A stretch of DNA of 10,037 nucleotides from DASUXY01 sp036377675 (GCA_036377675.1 DASUXY010000050.1:1-10037); one strand, 5' to 3'; positions 1-5,413 are shown, counted from the stretch's first letter. Numbers and translations are program-made. Notes: generated from the letters alone by a model not told the origin.

Positions 1-161
1 TCTTAGCTTTGTTTCATTTGCAATCAACCAAATGTCTCCATTGACGTTTCAAGCCAATCGAAATCTCAGTTGATTGCCGGAAAACACGGAGGTGTTTTCC
101 CTTTTGCATACTCGTTGTTTTGTTCAGTTTTCAAAGAACAATTCGGCCGGATCATCGTCCG
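1..161 (-). other. 5' leader of an rRNA operon (pre-16S), gene itself off the left edge
   Basis: Reading leftward on the minus strand after the rRNA promoter, this stretch has the layout of a Bacillus rRNA leader: a short boxB-like hairpin, a boxA element, then two strong inverted repeats. One is GGAAAACAC/GTGTTTTCC with a 4-nt loop (79-87/92-100). The other is CAATCAAC/GTTGATTG (21-28/69-76). The 16S start (…GAGAGTTTGATC…) is not present, so the gene must begin beyond base 1. The hairpins presumably fold in the precursor and help antitermination or processing; that role is inferred. Neither has a following U-tract in the rRNA direction, so they are not terminators. Confidence 0.75.
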
Positions 162-162
162 G
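125..162 (-). promoter_or_regulatory. rRNA antitermination site: boxB-like hairpin plus boxA
   Basis: On the minus strand an inverted repeat CCGGA…TCCGG (147-162) is followed by TGTTCTTTGAAAACTG (125-140). The latter closely matches the boxA element of Bacillus rRNA leaders, and the typical continuation GAACAAAAC follows it. boxA is the loading site for NusB/NusE (S10) and protects untranslated rRNA transcripts from Rho-type termination. The match and the position right after the promoter are seen; the function follows from the family. Confidence 0.75.
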
Positions 163-168
163 ACTTCT

Positions 169-197
169 ATTATATCACACACTGACGTACTTGTCAA
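169..197 (-). promoter_or_regulatory. rRNA operon promoter (sigma-A, consensus)
   Basis: Minus strand: -35 TTGACA at 192-197, 17-bp spacer, -10 TATAAT at 169-174, with TG one base before the -10 (extended -10). Both hexamers are perfect. It lies between tRNA-Ile and boxA, so it starts the rRNA transcript a few bases upstream of the boxB hairpin. Only one promoter is visible here; read-through from the upstream tRNA cluster could add to it. Confidence 0.9.
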
Positions 198-221
198 CGT
201 GTTTTCCAACTTGCGTTGGGA

Positions 222-295
222 TGGGCCTGAGTGGATTCGAACCACCGACCTCACGCTTATCAGGCGTGCGCTCTCACCAGCTGAGCTACAGGCCC
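222..295 (-). tRNA. tRNA-Ile (GAT)
   Basis: Full cloverleaf on the minus strand: acceptor GGGCCTG/CAGGCCC, anticodon stem CACGC/GCGTG around loop CTGATAA (anticodon GAT), T-loop TTCGAAT. Discriminator A at 222; the following bases are TCC, so CCA is not encoded. This is the last tRNA before the rRNA promoter. In many bacteria this isoacceptor sits inside the 16S-23S spacer; here a copy lies upstream of 16S. Confidence 0.95.
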
Positions 296-302
296 TTACA
301 AA

Positions 303-373
303 AGCGGGTGAAGGGAATCGAACCCTCGTCATCAGCTTGGAAGGCTGAGGTTTTACCACTAAACTACACCCGC
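303..373 (-). tRNA. tRNA-Gly (TCC)
   Basis: Acceptor GCGGGTG/CACCCGC, anticodon stem TCAGC/GCTGA, loop CTTCCAA with anticodon TCC, T-loop TTCGATT. Discriminator U (position 303) and no encoded CCA. It lies 7 nt upstream of tRNA-Ile, so the two are surely cotranscribed and separated by processing. Confidence 0.95.
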
Positions 374-382
374 ATAAATAAA

Positions 383-412
383 TATAGATATTAAAACTAT
401 AGATATTAAAAC
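383..412. repeat. perfect 15-bp tandem duplication in a tRNA spacer
   Basis: The unit TATAGATATTAAAAC occurs at 383-397 and again directly at 398-412 without mismatch, filling most of the 49-bp spacer between tRNA-Pro and tRNA-Gly. It looks like a recent slippage or duplication event. No function is evident. Confidence 0.9.
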
Positions 413-422
413 GCATCATAGA

Positions 423-499
423 TGGTCGGGAAGACAGGATTTGAACCTGCGGCCCCTTGGTCCCAAACCAAGTGCTCTACCAAGCTGAGCTACTTCCCG
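423..499 (-). tRNA. tRNA-Pro (TGG)
   Basis: Acceptor CGGGAAG/CTTCCCG, anticodon stem CTTGG/CCAAG, loop TTTGGGA with anticodon TGG, T-loop TTCAAAT. Discriminator A followed by an encoded CCA (423-425). It lies 6 nt downstream of tRNA-Arg. Confidence 0.95.
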
Positions 500-505
500 C
501 ACAAA

Positions 506-582
506 TGGCGCGCCTAAGAGGAGTCGAACCCCTAACTTTTTGATCCGAAGTCAAACGCTCTATCCAATTGAGCTATAGGCGC
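506..582 (-). tRNA. tRNA-Arg (TCG)
   Basis: Acceptor GCGCCTA/TAGGCGC, D-stem GCTC/GAGC, anticodon stem TTTGA/TCAAA around loop CTTCGGA, which gives anticodon TCG (codon CGA). Discriminator G and encoded CCA (506-508). The usual Bacillus CGN reader has anticodon ACG, deaminated to ICG; this gene carries T at position 34 instead. It is the first gene after an internal promoter at 599-627 and is followed closely by Pro. Confidence 0.93.
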
Positions 583-598
583 TCAAGTCGACTCTATT

Positions 599-627
599 AG
601 TATATCACACTTCCAAAGTAATTGCAA
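599..627 (-). promoter_or_regulatory. internal promoter of the tRNA cluster
   Basis: Minus strand: -35 TTGCAA (622-627), 17-bp spacer, -10 TATACT (599-604) preceded by TGA (extended -10). The spacer end GTGTGA-TATA matches that of the rRNA promoter at 169-197. It should start a transcript covering tRNA-Arg, Pro, Gly and Ile, possibly running into the rRNA leader. Confidence 0.75.
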
Positions 628-651
628 GGATTTGTTTGGTTTTTTTGTAAG

Positions 652-734
<83 letters not shown>

Positions 735-799
735 ATTTTTAAAAGTTATATTTTAAATTGATTAATTGGTTATACTCTCATCTTTTTTAAAAAAGTTGA

Positions 800-872
800 T
801 GAGCCATGGAGGACTCGAACCTCCGGCCCTCTGATTAAAAGTCAGATGCTCTACCGCCTGAGCTAATGGCTC
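800..872 (-). tRNA. tRNA-Lys (TTT)
   Basis: Acceptor GAGCCAT/ATGGCTC, anticodon stem CTGA/TCAG region around loop CTTTTAA (anticodon TTT), T-loop TTCGAGT. Discriminator A at 800, followed by TCA, so CCA is not encoded. The spacers on both sides are AT-rich, about 60 nt each, with no convincing promoter. Confidence 0.95.
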
Positions 873-930
873 ATATATTTATTAAATATCATATCTCGAT
901 GCGTTAACCACAAGCCAAAGCAAAACTTAA

Positions 931-1001
931 CTGGGCTACTAGGATTCGAACCTAGGCTCACGGGACCAAAACCCGTTGCCTTACCGCTTGGCTATAGCCC
1001 A
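931..1001 (-). tRNA. tRNA-Gln (TTG)
   Basis: Acceptor TGGGCTA/TAGCCCA, anticodon stem ACGGG/CCCGT around loop TTTTGGT (anticodon TTG), T-stem CTAGG/CCTAG. A four-base variable loop makes it 71 nt. Discriminator G, no encoded CCA. It lies 6 nt downstream of tRNA-Asp. Confidence 0.95.
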
Positions 1002-1007
1002 ACAAAA

Positions 1008-1084
1008 TGGCGGTCTGGACGGGGCTCGAACCCGCGACCTCCTGCGTGACAGGCAGGCATTCTAACCAACTGAACTACCAGACC
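1008..1084 (-). tRNA. tRNA-Asp (GTC)
   Basis: Acceptor GGTCTGG/CCAGACC, anticodon loop CTGTCAC with anticodon GTC in a CCTGC/GCAGG stem, T-loop TTCGAGC. Discriminator G plus encoded CCA (1008-1010). Confidence 0.95.
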
Positions 1085-1106
1085 GAACCTTTTATTGAAA
1101 ACAGTA

Positions 1107-1178
1107 TGACCCGTAGGGGACTCGAACCCCTGTTACCGCCGTGAAAGGGCGATGTCTTAACCACTTGACCAACGGGCC
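1107..1178 (-). tRNA. tRNA-Glu (TTC)
   Basis: Acceptor GGCCCGT/ACGGGTC with one G-T pair, anticodon loop CTTTCAC with anticodon TTC in a CCGCC-type stem, T-loop TTCGAGT. Discriminator A; the next bases are TAC, so CCA is not encoded. Confidence 0.95.
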
Positions 1179-1190
1179 CCGATGAACAAA

Positions 1191-1278
1191 CGGAGAAGGA
1201 GGGATTTGAACCCTCGCGCCGCAAAAGCGACCTACGCCCTTAGCAGGGGCGCCTCTTCAGCCTCTTGAGTACTTCTCC
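1191..1278 (-). tRNA. tRNA-Ser (GCT)
   Basis: Class II tRNA, 88 nt. Acceptor GGAGAAG/CTTCTCC, anticodon stem closing on loop CTGCTAA (anticodon GCT), long variable arm, T-loop TTCAAAT. Discriminator G; TTT follows, so CCA is not encoded. It lies 3 nt downstream of tRNA-Asn. Confidence 0.95.
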
Positions 1279-1281
1279 ATC

Positions 1282-1356
1282 TGGCTCCACAGGTAGGATT
1301 CGAACCTACGACCGATCGGTTAACAGCCGATTGCTCTACCACTGAGCTACTGTGGA
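1282..1356 (-). tRNA. tRNA-Asn (GTT)
   Basis: Acceptor TCCACAG/CTGTGGA, anticodon stem TCGGC/ACCGA-type around loop TGTTAA with anticodon GTT, T-loop TTCGAAT. Discriminator G and encoded CCA (1282-1284). This is the first gene of the cluster. The Asn-Ser-Glu start matches the B. subtilis trnS cluster, which also lies beside ydcK. Confidence 0.95.
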
Positions 1357-1425
1357 ATATTTTAATTATTCAGTTCTTATTTATGTTCCAGTGAATCACT
1401 ATCGCTCATTTTAGCGACAGAATAT

Positions 1426-1454
1426 ATGATATAACACTTCTTCTATATTGTCAA
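1426..1454 (-). promoter_or_regulatory. promoter of the tRNA cluster
   Basis: Minus strand: -35 TTGACA (1449-1454), 17-bp spacer, -10 TATCAT (1426-1431). It lies about 70 bp upstream of tRNA-Asn. The short leader contains a small hairpin, TCGCT/AGCGA (1402-1406/1413-1417). No other gene lies between, so this should drive the whole cluster. Confidence 0.8.
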
Positions 1455-1811
1455 CACTAAATCAGTAAAAAGTTTTTATTTATATATATTTTAATAGATA
1501 TCCTTACTCGTACTCGCTGTAATGAACGAAAGCTAGTCAAATAACGTAACCAGCGTTTTTCATTATAACAGATTTACATTTTTAAGTCTAGTATGAAATC
1601 GTTATTCATTTACATAAAGAAACATCTTCAAATGGCTTTCATATATTTGTATTATATAAGGATAGGATAGAAAGCTGAATAATTTCCTTTATAAATATAT
1701 ATAATTTCTGTTAGTGTAAGTCATTGAATGACGGAACAATTTAGCCAGCCTCTAGTTGATCATTAAGATTGAATCTTTACGTATCCGGTTTTCTCACATT
1801 AAAATATAATA
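1455..1811. other. AT-rich intergenic region, no gene seen
   Basis: About 360 bp separate the tRNA promoter from the terminator of the oxidoreductase gene. I find no ORF with a ribosome binding site, no tRNA-like fold and no clear repeat; there is only a trivial 6-bp hairpin near 1717-1731. It may be decayed sequence left where the catabolic cluster and the tRNA cluster were joined, but nothing recognisable remains. Confidence 0.6.
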
Positions 1812-1853
1812 CAAAAAACCCATCTCTTTTTTAAAAAATGCTCAAAGATGGGG
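1812..1853 (-). terminator. intrinsic terminator of the DAO-family gene
   Basis: Minus strand: stem CCCATCT (1846-1852) pairs with AGATGGG (1819-1825), extendable through a T-rich/A-rich part of the loop, and is followed by TTTTTT (1813-1818). It lies about 25 bp after the stop codon of the oxidoreductase. Confidence 0.85.
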
Positions 1854-1877
1854 AAAAGCAATGATAATTCAGTGCTA

Positions 1878-3056
1878 CTACTCTTGATGTGTAACGACTT
1901 GATCAAAGCGGTCGTAACGTAACTGGTCAACAGGAACAATCGTTTCTTTTTCATTGATTAATTGTTCGATAAGCTTTCCAGTCACTGTAGCCATACTAAT
2001 ACCGTCTCCTTCATGTCCAGCGGCAATATAAAATCCAGGAACCTCATCAACAGCAGAAATAATGGGTAAGTGATCCTCTGTCCATGGCCTGAATCCTGTG
2101 TACGTACGAATCATATTGAAATCATTCATTTTCGGAAAAAATCGTAACGCTCGTTTTGCCATCGTTTCAACGACATTCATATCGACTCTGCTATCATAGC
2201 CAACAAATTGACGGCTACTACCTAGTAAGAAGTTTTGGCTTTCGGTAGGCTCAAGCACTAATGCAACCCCATGCTCTAATGTACGAGCATCCGCAATTCT
2301 TTCACGTTCAAATTTATTCATTAAATAACCGAATTCCATGACATTTCGCATCATAACCGGATCCTGTCTCGCACCGACCATAATATGTCCTTTTCTCGGC
2401 ACAATCGGTATGTCAATCTGAAGCATCTCCCCAATGAATGGTGCCCACACCCCAGCTGCATTAACAACCTTTTTAGCCGTCATTGTACCGTTTGTCGTTT
2501 CAATGATAAAATCTTCTTCTTTGAAGATTGCTGTCACTTCCGTCTTTGTATGAAGCTTGAGACCATATTGCTTTGCTTTATCAATTAAGGAATAGCAAAA
2601 TAAATAAGGATTGATGAGCGAATCTGTTTCACACTCTAAGCCACCAGGGATATCATCAGCAAAGTAAGGTGACTCTTTCTGTATATCAGAATGGTCTAGC
2701 AATTTAAATTTTAAACCTGCTTCTTTTTGAATGTTAACCCATTCTTCGGCAGCCTCCATTTCTGCATCATTATCACAGACGAGAATACTCCCTAATGCAC
2801 GATATTCGAATGGATAGTCAAGATCTTTTTTTAATTCAACTGTCAAATCCTGACTGACCATCGACATCTCACTTTCAAACCCTGGGTCTTTATCAACGAT
2901 CGTAATGTTCCCATCACAACGGGAAGATGTTCCACTCGCAATGTCTCCTTTTTCAACGAGCACACAATCCATACCGATTTTTGACACATAATAGGCGATT
3001 GCACAACCGACGATTCCACCACCGATAATAACTACTTCCGCCTGATTTCCATCCAT
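1878..3056 (-). CDS. DAO-family FAD-dependent amino acid/amine dehydrogenase, substrate-oxidising (beta) subunit
   Basis: 392-residue flavoprotein of the D-amino-acid oxidase / glycine oxidase / sarcosine oxidase beta fold. The N-terminus carries the FAD Rossmann motif GGGIVG (residues 12-17) and the ribose-binding glutamate E35 at the end of strand 2. A GTSSRCDGN stretch follows, and the C-terminal FAD signature is FYIAAGHEGDGI. No signal peptide or membrane segment is visible, so it is cytoplasmic or peripheral. In HcnC, D-hydroxyproline dehydrogenase beta and dye-linked proline dehydrogenase beta, this subunit oxidises a C-N bond of a secondary amine or imino acid. It passes electrons to a partner flavoprotein and iron-sulfur proteins, which are encoded divergently here. 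AGGAGG (3066-3071) lies 9 nt before the ATG, and the ATG overlaps the stop of the preceding small ORF. The family is firm; the substrate is not, with hydroxyproline or proline the best guess. Confidence 0.88.
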   Translation of the reverse strand: MDGNQAEVVIIGGGIVGCAIAYYVSKIGMDCVLVEKGDIASGTSSRCDGNITIVDKDPGFESEMSMVSQDLTVELKKDLDYPFEYRALGSILVCDNDAEMEAAEEWVNIQKEAGLKFKLLDHSDIQKESPYFADDIPGGLECETDSLINPYLFCYSLIDKAKQYGLKLHTKTEVTAIFKEEDFIIETTNGTMTAKKVVNAAGVWAPFIGEMLQIDIPIVPRKGHIMVGARQDPVMMRNVMEFGYLMNKFERERIADARTLEHGVALVLEPTESQNFLLGSSRQFVGYDSRVDMNVVETMAKRALRFFPKMNDFNMIRTYTGFRPWTEDHLPIISAVDEVPGFYIAAGHEGDGISMATVTGKLIEQLINEKETIVPVDQLRYDRFDQVVTHQE

Positions 3057-3232
3057 TATTTAATTCCTCCTTGCATTAATAAGTCAATAAATGAAGTGAA
3101 GCTACCTGTAGGAATTCCCTTTTCAAAATAGGAAAAGTTTCGATAGCAAAGCGACACATGGTACAGAACGATGATTTGTTCAAGGTTGCATCCTACCCTT
3201 GCCCAGACATTCGGATTCTCTTTAACTTTCAT
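3056..3232 (-). CDS. 58-codon hypothetical ORF coupled to the DAO-family gene
   Basis: An open frame begins with ATG at 3230-3232 (MKVKENPNVW…) and ends …FIDLLMQGGIK at a TAA that overlaps the oxidoreductase ATG (TAATG). The downstream gene's AGGAGG lies inside its last codons, the standard layout for translational coupling. The product has two cysteines and is rich in aromatic and aliphatic residues, with no motif I recognise and no clear membrane helix. Its own ribosome binding site is only AAGAAAAAAG, and an in-frame stop lies shortly upstream, so no longer version exists. It could be a small subunit, a leader peptide, the fossil tail of a lost gene, or chance. I do not assign a function. 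Confidence 0.45.
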   Translation of the reverse strand: MKVKENPNVWARVGCNLEQIIVLYHVSLCYRNFSYFEKGIPTGSFTSFIDLLMQGGIK

Positions 3233-3250
3233 CTTTTTTCTTATTCTTTA

Positions 3251-3256
3251 ATTATA
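3251..3256 (-). promoter_or_regulatory. candidate -10 for the minus-strand arm
   Basis: A perfect TATAAT reads leftward here, about 19 bp before the small ORF. The hexamer 17 bp upstream (GAATTG) is a poor -35, while TTGATT lies at a 14-bp spacing. Either the promoter needs an activator, which would fit the palindrome directly upstream, or the true start lies elsewhere. Confidence 0.45.
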
Positions 3257-3277
3257 TTGATTAAATATTAAATCAAT
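3256..3277. promoter_or_regulatory. 22-bp imperfect palindrome, putative operator between divergent arms
   Basis: ATTGATTAAATATTAAATCAAT: arms ATTGATT/AATCAAT with a palindromic AATATT centre; only one symmetric position pair is mismatched. It abuts the TATAAT of the minus arm and contains the -35 TTGATT of the plus arm. It is therefore placed where one dimeric regulator could control both halves. No regulator gene is in the window. AT-rich palindromes also arise by chance, so this is moderate evidence. Confidence 0.5.
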
Positions 3278-3285
3278 TCTATCAT
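3257..3285 (+). promoter_or_regulatory. candidate promoter of the iron-sulfur/flavoprotein operon
   Basis: Plus strand: -35 TTGATT (3257-3262), 17-bp spacer, -10 TATCAT (3280-3285). An alternative is the extended -10 TGTTAGAAT (3289-3297), which has no good -35. Both lie on or next to the palindrome and precede the first gene by about 90 bp. Confidence 0.55.
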
Positions 3286-3372
3286 ATATGTTAGAATAGC
3301 AGTGAACGAACTGTCAATGTATTTTTAATATTAGGAATAAAAGAGGCTTTATTGGTGAAGGGGAGTCATGAT

Positions 3373-3645
3373 ATGGATGAAATGATTATTTGTAGATGTG
3401 AAGAAGTGTCTTTAAAAGACATTACACAAACAGCCAATACGTACCACTGTTCTGCCAGAGAAATCAAATTACGGACCCGAGCGGGAATGGGCTATTGCGG
3501 AGGACGGACGTGTCGTCCAGCTATAGACGCTGTCCTCGAAAACGTCACAAAAGAGCAACCAAGCCATTCGATTCCACTAAAAGTACAACCACCCATTCGA
3601 CCTGTATCCTTAACTACTTTAAGGGGGAATGCGAACGATGAATAA
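3373..3645 (+). CDS. BFD-like [2Fe-2S]-binding protein
   Basis: 90-residue protein that is almost wholly a BFD-like [2Fe-2S] domain. Ligand cysteines are C7-x-C9 near the N-terminus (IICRCEE) and C42 and C47 in GMGYCGGRTC. In HcnB and opine oxidase A chains this domain is fused to the C-terminus of the FAD subunit; here it is a separate polypeptide encoded two genes upstream. It should relay electrons between the flavin subunits. I chose ATG 3373 because AAGGGGAG (3358-3365) sits 7 nt before it; a TTG at 3352 preceded by AGAGG could add seven residues. It is the first gene of the plus-strand operon and overlaps the next gene by 8 nt. Confidence 0.85.
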   Translation: MDEMIICRCEEVSLKDITQTANTYHCSAREIKLRTRAGMGYCGGRTCRPAIDAVLENVTKEQPSHSIPLKVQPPIRPVSLTTLRGNANDE

Positions 3646-4030
3646 ACGCCGAATTGTTCATCATCCTGTCCTAGATCATTTAGAAAATAAACCTAAAATT
3701 TCTTTTACTTTTGATGGGAAAACATATACGGGGTATGAAGGAGATACGATTGCATCAGCACTTTTAGCAAATGGTATTCGTAAGTTGCGTGTTCATGAAG
3801 AAAGTGGCACTCCACGGGGAATTTATTGCAATATCGGTCATTGTTATGAATGCCGAGTAACTGTCAATAAACAGCCCGGTATTCGCGCATGTATGACGGA
3901 AATTAAAACAGATATGATCATTGATCGTGGGAAAATAAAACCTTCCCCCTTAAAATTAAACGGTAATCATCTTCCCCAAACATATGAACAATTTATTAAA
4001 ATATCTGGACAAGAAAAGGAGGAGGACTAA
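3638..4030 (+). CDS. (2Fe-2S)-binding protein, Fer2_4 / HcnA / sarcosine-oxidase-alpha N-terminal type
   Basis: 130-residue ferredoxin-like subunit. The beta-grasp core has the motifs FTFDGKTYTGYEGDTIASALLANG (residues about 23-46) and the cluster ligands C64-x4-C69-x2-C72-x12-C85. The same domain forms the N-terminus of heterotetrameric sarcosine oxidase alpha and the separate HcnA chain of HCN synthase. It should carry electrons from the amine-oxidising flavin. The start at 3638 is preferred: AAGGGGG (3621-3627) is 10 nt upstream, while an earlier in-frame ATG at 3629 would be only 1 nt from it. The ATG lies inside the end of the BFD gene, implying coupled translation. The C-terminal 40 residues are polar and have no recognised motif. 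Confidence 0.87.
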   Translation: MNKRRIVHHPVLDHLENKPKISFTFDGKTYTGYEGDTIASALLANGIRKLRVHEESGTPRGIYCNIGHCYECRVTVNKQPGIRACMTEIKTDMIIDRGKIKPSPLKLNGNHLPQTYEQFIKISGQEKEED

Positions 4031-4031
4031 C

Positions 4032-5279
4032 ATGTATGATGTCGTCATCATCGGAGCAGGACCTGCTGGTTTATCTGCTGCAACCGTTTGTAGAAAGTGG
4101 GATTTGCACGTTCTTGTCATCGACGAATTTCCGAAACCAGGTGGGAGACTACTCGGTCAACTTCACCAAGAGCCGAATGGAGAATGGTGGAATGGTATTC
4201 AAGAAACAGATGATCTATTAAATGAAGCGGACAAATATAAAACTGATATTCGCTGCGGCATTTCAGCTCATCATGTGGAAAGAACGAATGACGAATTTTC
4301 CGTATATACGAACGAAGGAATCGTTAAGGCTAAAAATGTTCTTATCGCGACTGGTGCTGCTGAAACGCCGACGCCTGTTCCCGGTTGGACTCTTCCCGGA
4401 GTGATGTCCATCGGAGCGGCCCAAGTAATGACGAACGTTCACCGTGTTCGTGTAGGAGAAAAAGGAATCGTTATTGGGGTTAATGTACTATCAGCAGCAA
4501 TCGCCCGCGAGCTCCAACTAGCAGGCGTAACCCTTCACAGCATGGTATTACCCCCTCTTCATCCAGTTACAACCGATCATGGACATCCGAAGAAAGTGAT
4601 GGAAGGTTTAGCTCGCATCGCTCACTTAGCACCTTCAATGCTGATTCGTCTAGGGAGCAAATTTGCAAAAGCTGCTTGGGTTCAAAACTTAGCGATTCAA
4701 TTTTATCCTAAAGGTGGAGTAAAGATGTGGGGCATGCCTATTCATCTTCGTAAAGCAGTGACCAAAATCAACGGTACAGAACAAGTGGAATCGGTAACGA
4801 TTTGTGACATTACACCCGACGGCGAGCTCATTCCAAATAGCGAAGAAACAATCGATGTTGACTTTGTCTGTATTGCTGGAGGACTTTACCCGTTGGCGGA
4901 ACTGGCCGCAGCTCTTGGATGTCCCTTCCATTATGTAGAAGAACTCGGAGGACATGTACCGATTCATAACGAACAGATGGAAACTCCAATCGAAGGATTG
5001 TATGTCTCAGGCAATATCACTGGAATTGAAAGTGCTAAAGTAGCTCGAGCCCAAGGGAAAGTTTCTGGATTGTCCATTGTTAAGCGTGCGATTGGAAATG
5101 TAACTGACATCGATTACAGAGTAAAAGAAGCGATCGACGAAGTAAATGTCATCCGCCAAGAGGCGAGCATCCAATTTCACCCTAAAATTAGCGAAGGACG
5201 AGCAACGATTGAAAACGTATTTCAGCAATATACAAATCACTTCCCCCACGAACGACAAAAAGAAAAAAGCATTCATTAA
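4032..5279 (+). CDS. FAD-dependent oxidoreductase, HcnB / hydroxyproline dehydrogenase alpha-like subunit
   Basis: 415-residue pyridine-nucleotide-disulfide-oxidoreductase-fold protein. The N-terminal FAD motif is IIGAGPAG (GxGxxG at residues 8-13). A second FAD contact is LIATGAAETPTPVPGWTLPGV, resembling sarcosine oxidase alpha. The C-terminal flavin signature is LYVSGNITGIESAKVARAQG. The second dinucleotide site (VIGVNVLSAA) lacks the GxGxxG pattern, as in related alpha chains, so ordinary NAD(P)H use is unlikely from sequence alone. The start at 4032 is fixed by AAGGAGGAGG (4016-4025), 6 nt upstream; a longer in-frame reading from 3984 would lie inside the previous gene. It begins 1 nt after that gene's stop. 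No C-terminal BFD domain is fused, matching the separate BFD gene upstream. Confidence 0.87.
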   Translation: MYDVVIIGAGPAGLSAATVCRKWDLHVLVIDEFPKPGGRLLGQLHQEPNGEWWNGIQETDDLLNEADKYKTDIRCGISAHHVERTNDEFSVYTNEGIVKAKNVLIATGAAETPTPVPGWTLPGVMSIGAAQVMTNVHRVRVGEKGIVIGVNVLSAAIARELQLAGVTLHSMVLPPLHPVTTDHGHPKKVMEGLARIAHLAPSMLIRLGSKFAKAAWVQNLAIQFYPKGGVKMWGMPIHLRKAVTKINGTEQVESVTICDITPDGELIPNSEETIDVDFVCIAGGLYPLAELAAALGCPFHYVEELGGHVPIHNEQMETPIEGLYVSGNITGIESAKVARAQGKVSGLSIVKRAIGNVTDIDYRVKEAIDEVNVIRQEASIQFHPKISEGRATIENVFQQYTNHFPHERQKEKSIH

Positions 5280-5287
5280 ACGACAAC

Positions 5288-5333
5288 ATCCTGCTCTCTT
5301 CCCTTATGATGTAATGAGAGGGCAGGATCTTTA
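5288..5333 (+). terminator. terminator of the plus-strand operon
   Basis: A 13-bp stem, ATCCTGCTCTCTT (5288-5300) with GAGAGGGCAGGAT (5316-5328), has two wobble pairs and a 15-nt loop and is followed by CTTTAAT. It lies 9 bp after the stop codon. The stem is very strong but the U-tract is short. Confidence 0.75.
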
Positions 5334-5358
5334 ATAGTTCATAGTTATTTACTGTTTT

Positions 5359-5385
5359 TTCTCATTTATTATTTTCAAATGAGAA
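5359..5385. repeat. 9-bp hairpin without U-tract downstream of the SprT gene
   Basis: TTCTCATTT (5359-5367) and AAATGAGAA (5377-5385) form a perfect inverted repeat about 30 bp after the stop of the SprT-like gene. T residues precede it on the plus strand rather than follow it, and A residues follow it on the minus strand. It is thus not a standard terminator in either direction. It may only stabilise the mRNA end. Confidence 0.5.
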
Positions 5386-5413
5386 TTGAGTTTGTAGCTT
5401 ACTTTTCGTCAAT

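Noticed and set aside
79..100. Perfect 9-bp hairpin in the rRNA leader as a terminator
   Set aside because: In the direction of rRNA transcription no T-run follows it; only four T residues follow on the opposite strand. It fits a leader structure better.
66..419. Open frames of about 90-117 codons on both strands across the tRNA-Ile/Gly/Pro region
   Set aside because: They cover tRNA genes and the rRNA promoter and have no ribosome binding site; their peptides are conceptual translations of tRNA sequence (for example PEWIRTTD from the tRNA-Ile T-arm).
777..803. Inverted repeat CTCATC…GATGAG with T6/A6 at the 3' end of tRNA-Lys as a terminator or regulator
   Set aside because: One arm is the tRNA-Lys acceptor end itself, and the rest is a simple A/T run with a bulge; more tRNA genes follow, and no U-tract comes after the stem.
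3057..3351. Riboswitch or T-box in the divergent intergenic region
   Set aside because: I looked for a T-box sequence and an antiterminator/terminator pair and for conserved riboswitch cores and found none; the region is largely accounted for by the small ORF, the palindrome and the promoters.
3984..4031. Longer N-terminus for the FAD oxidoreductase
   Set aside because: The extension lies within the upstream ferredoxin-like gene and precedes the strong AAGGAGGAGG; the Rossmann motif begins right after ATG 4032.
4689..5276. Minus-strand open frames opposite the FAD oxidoreductase
   Set aside because: They are antisense shadows of a well-supported gene, with no recognisable domain and no ribosome binding site.
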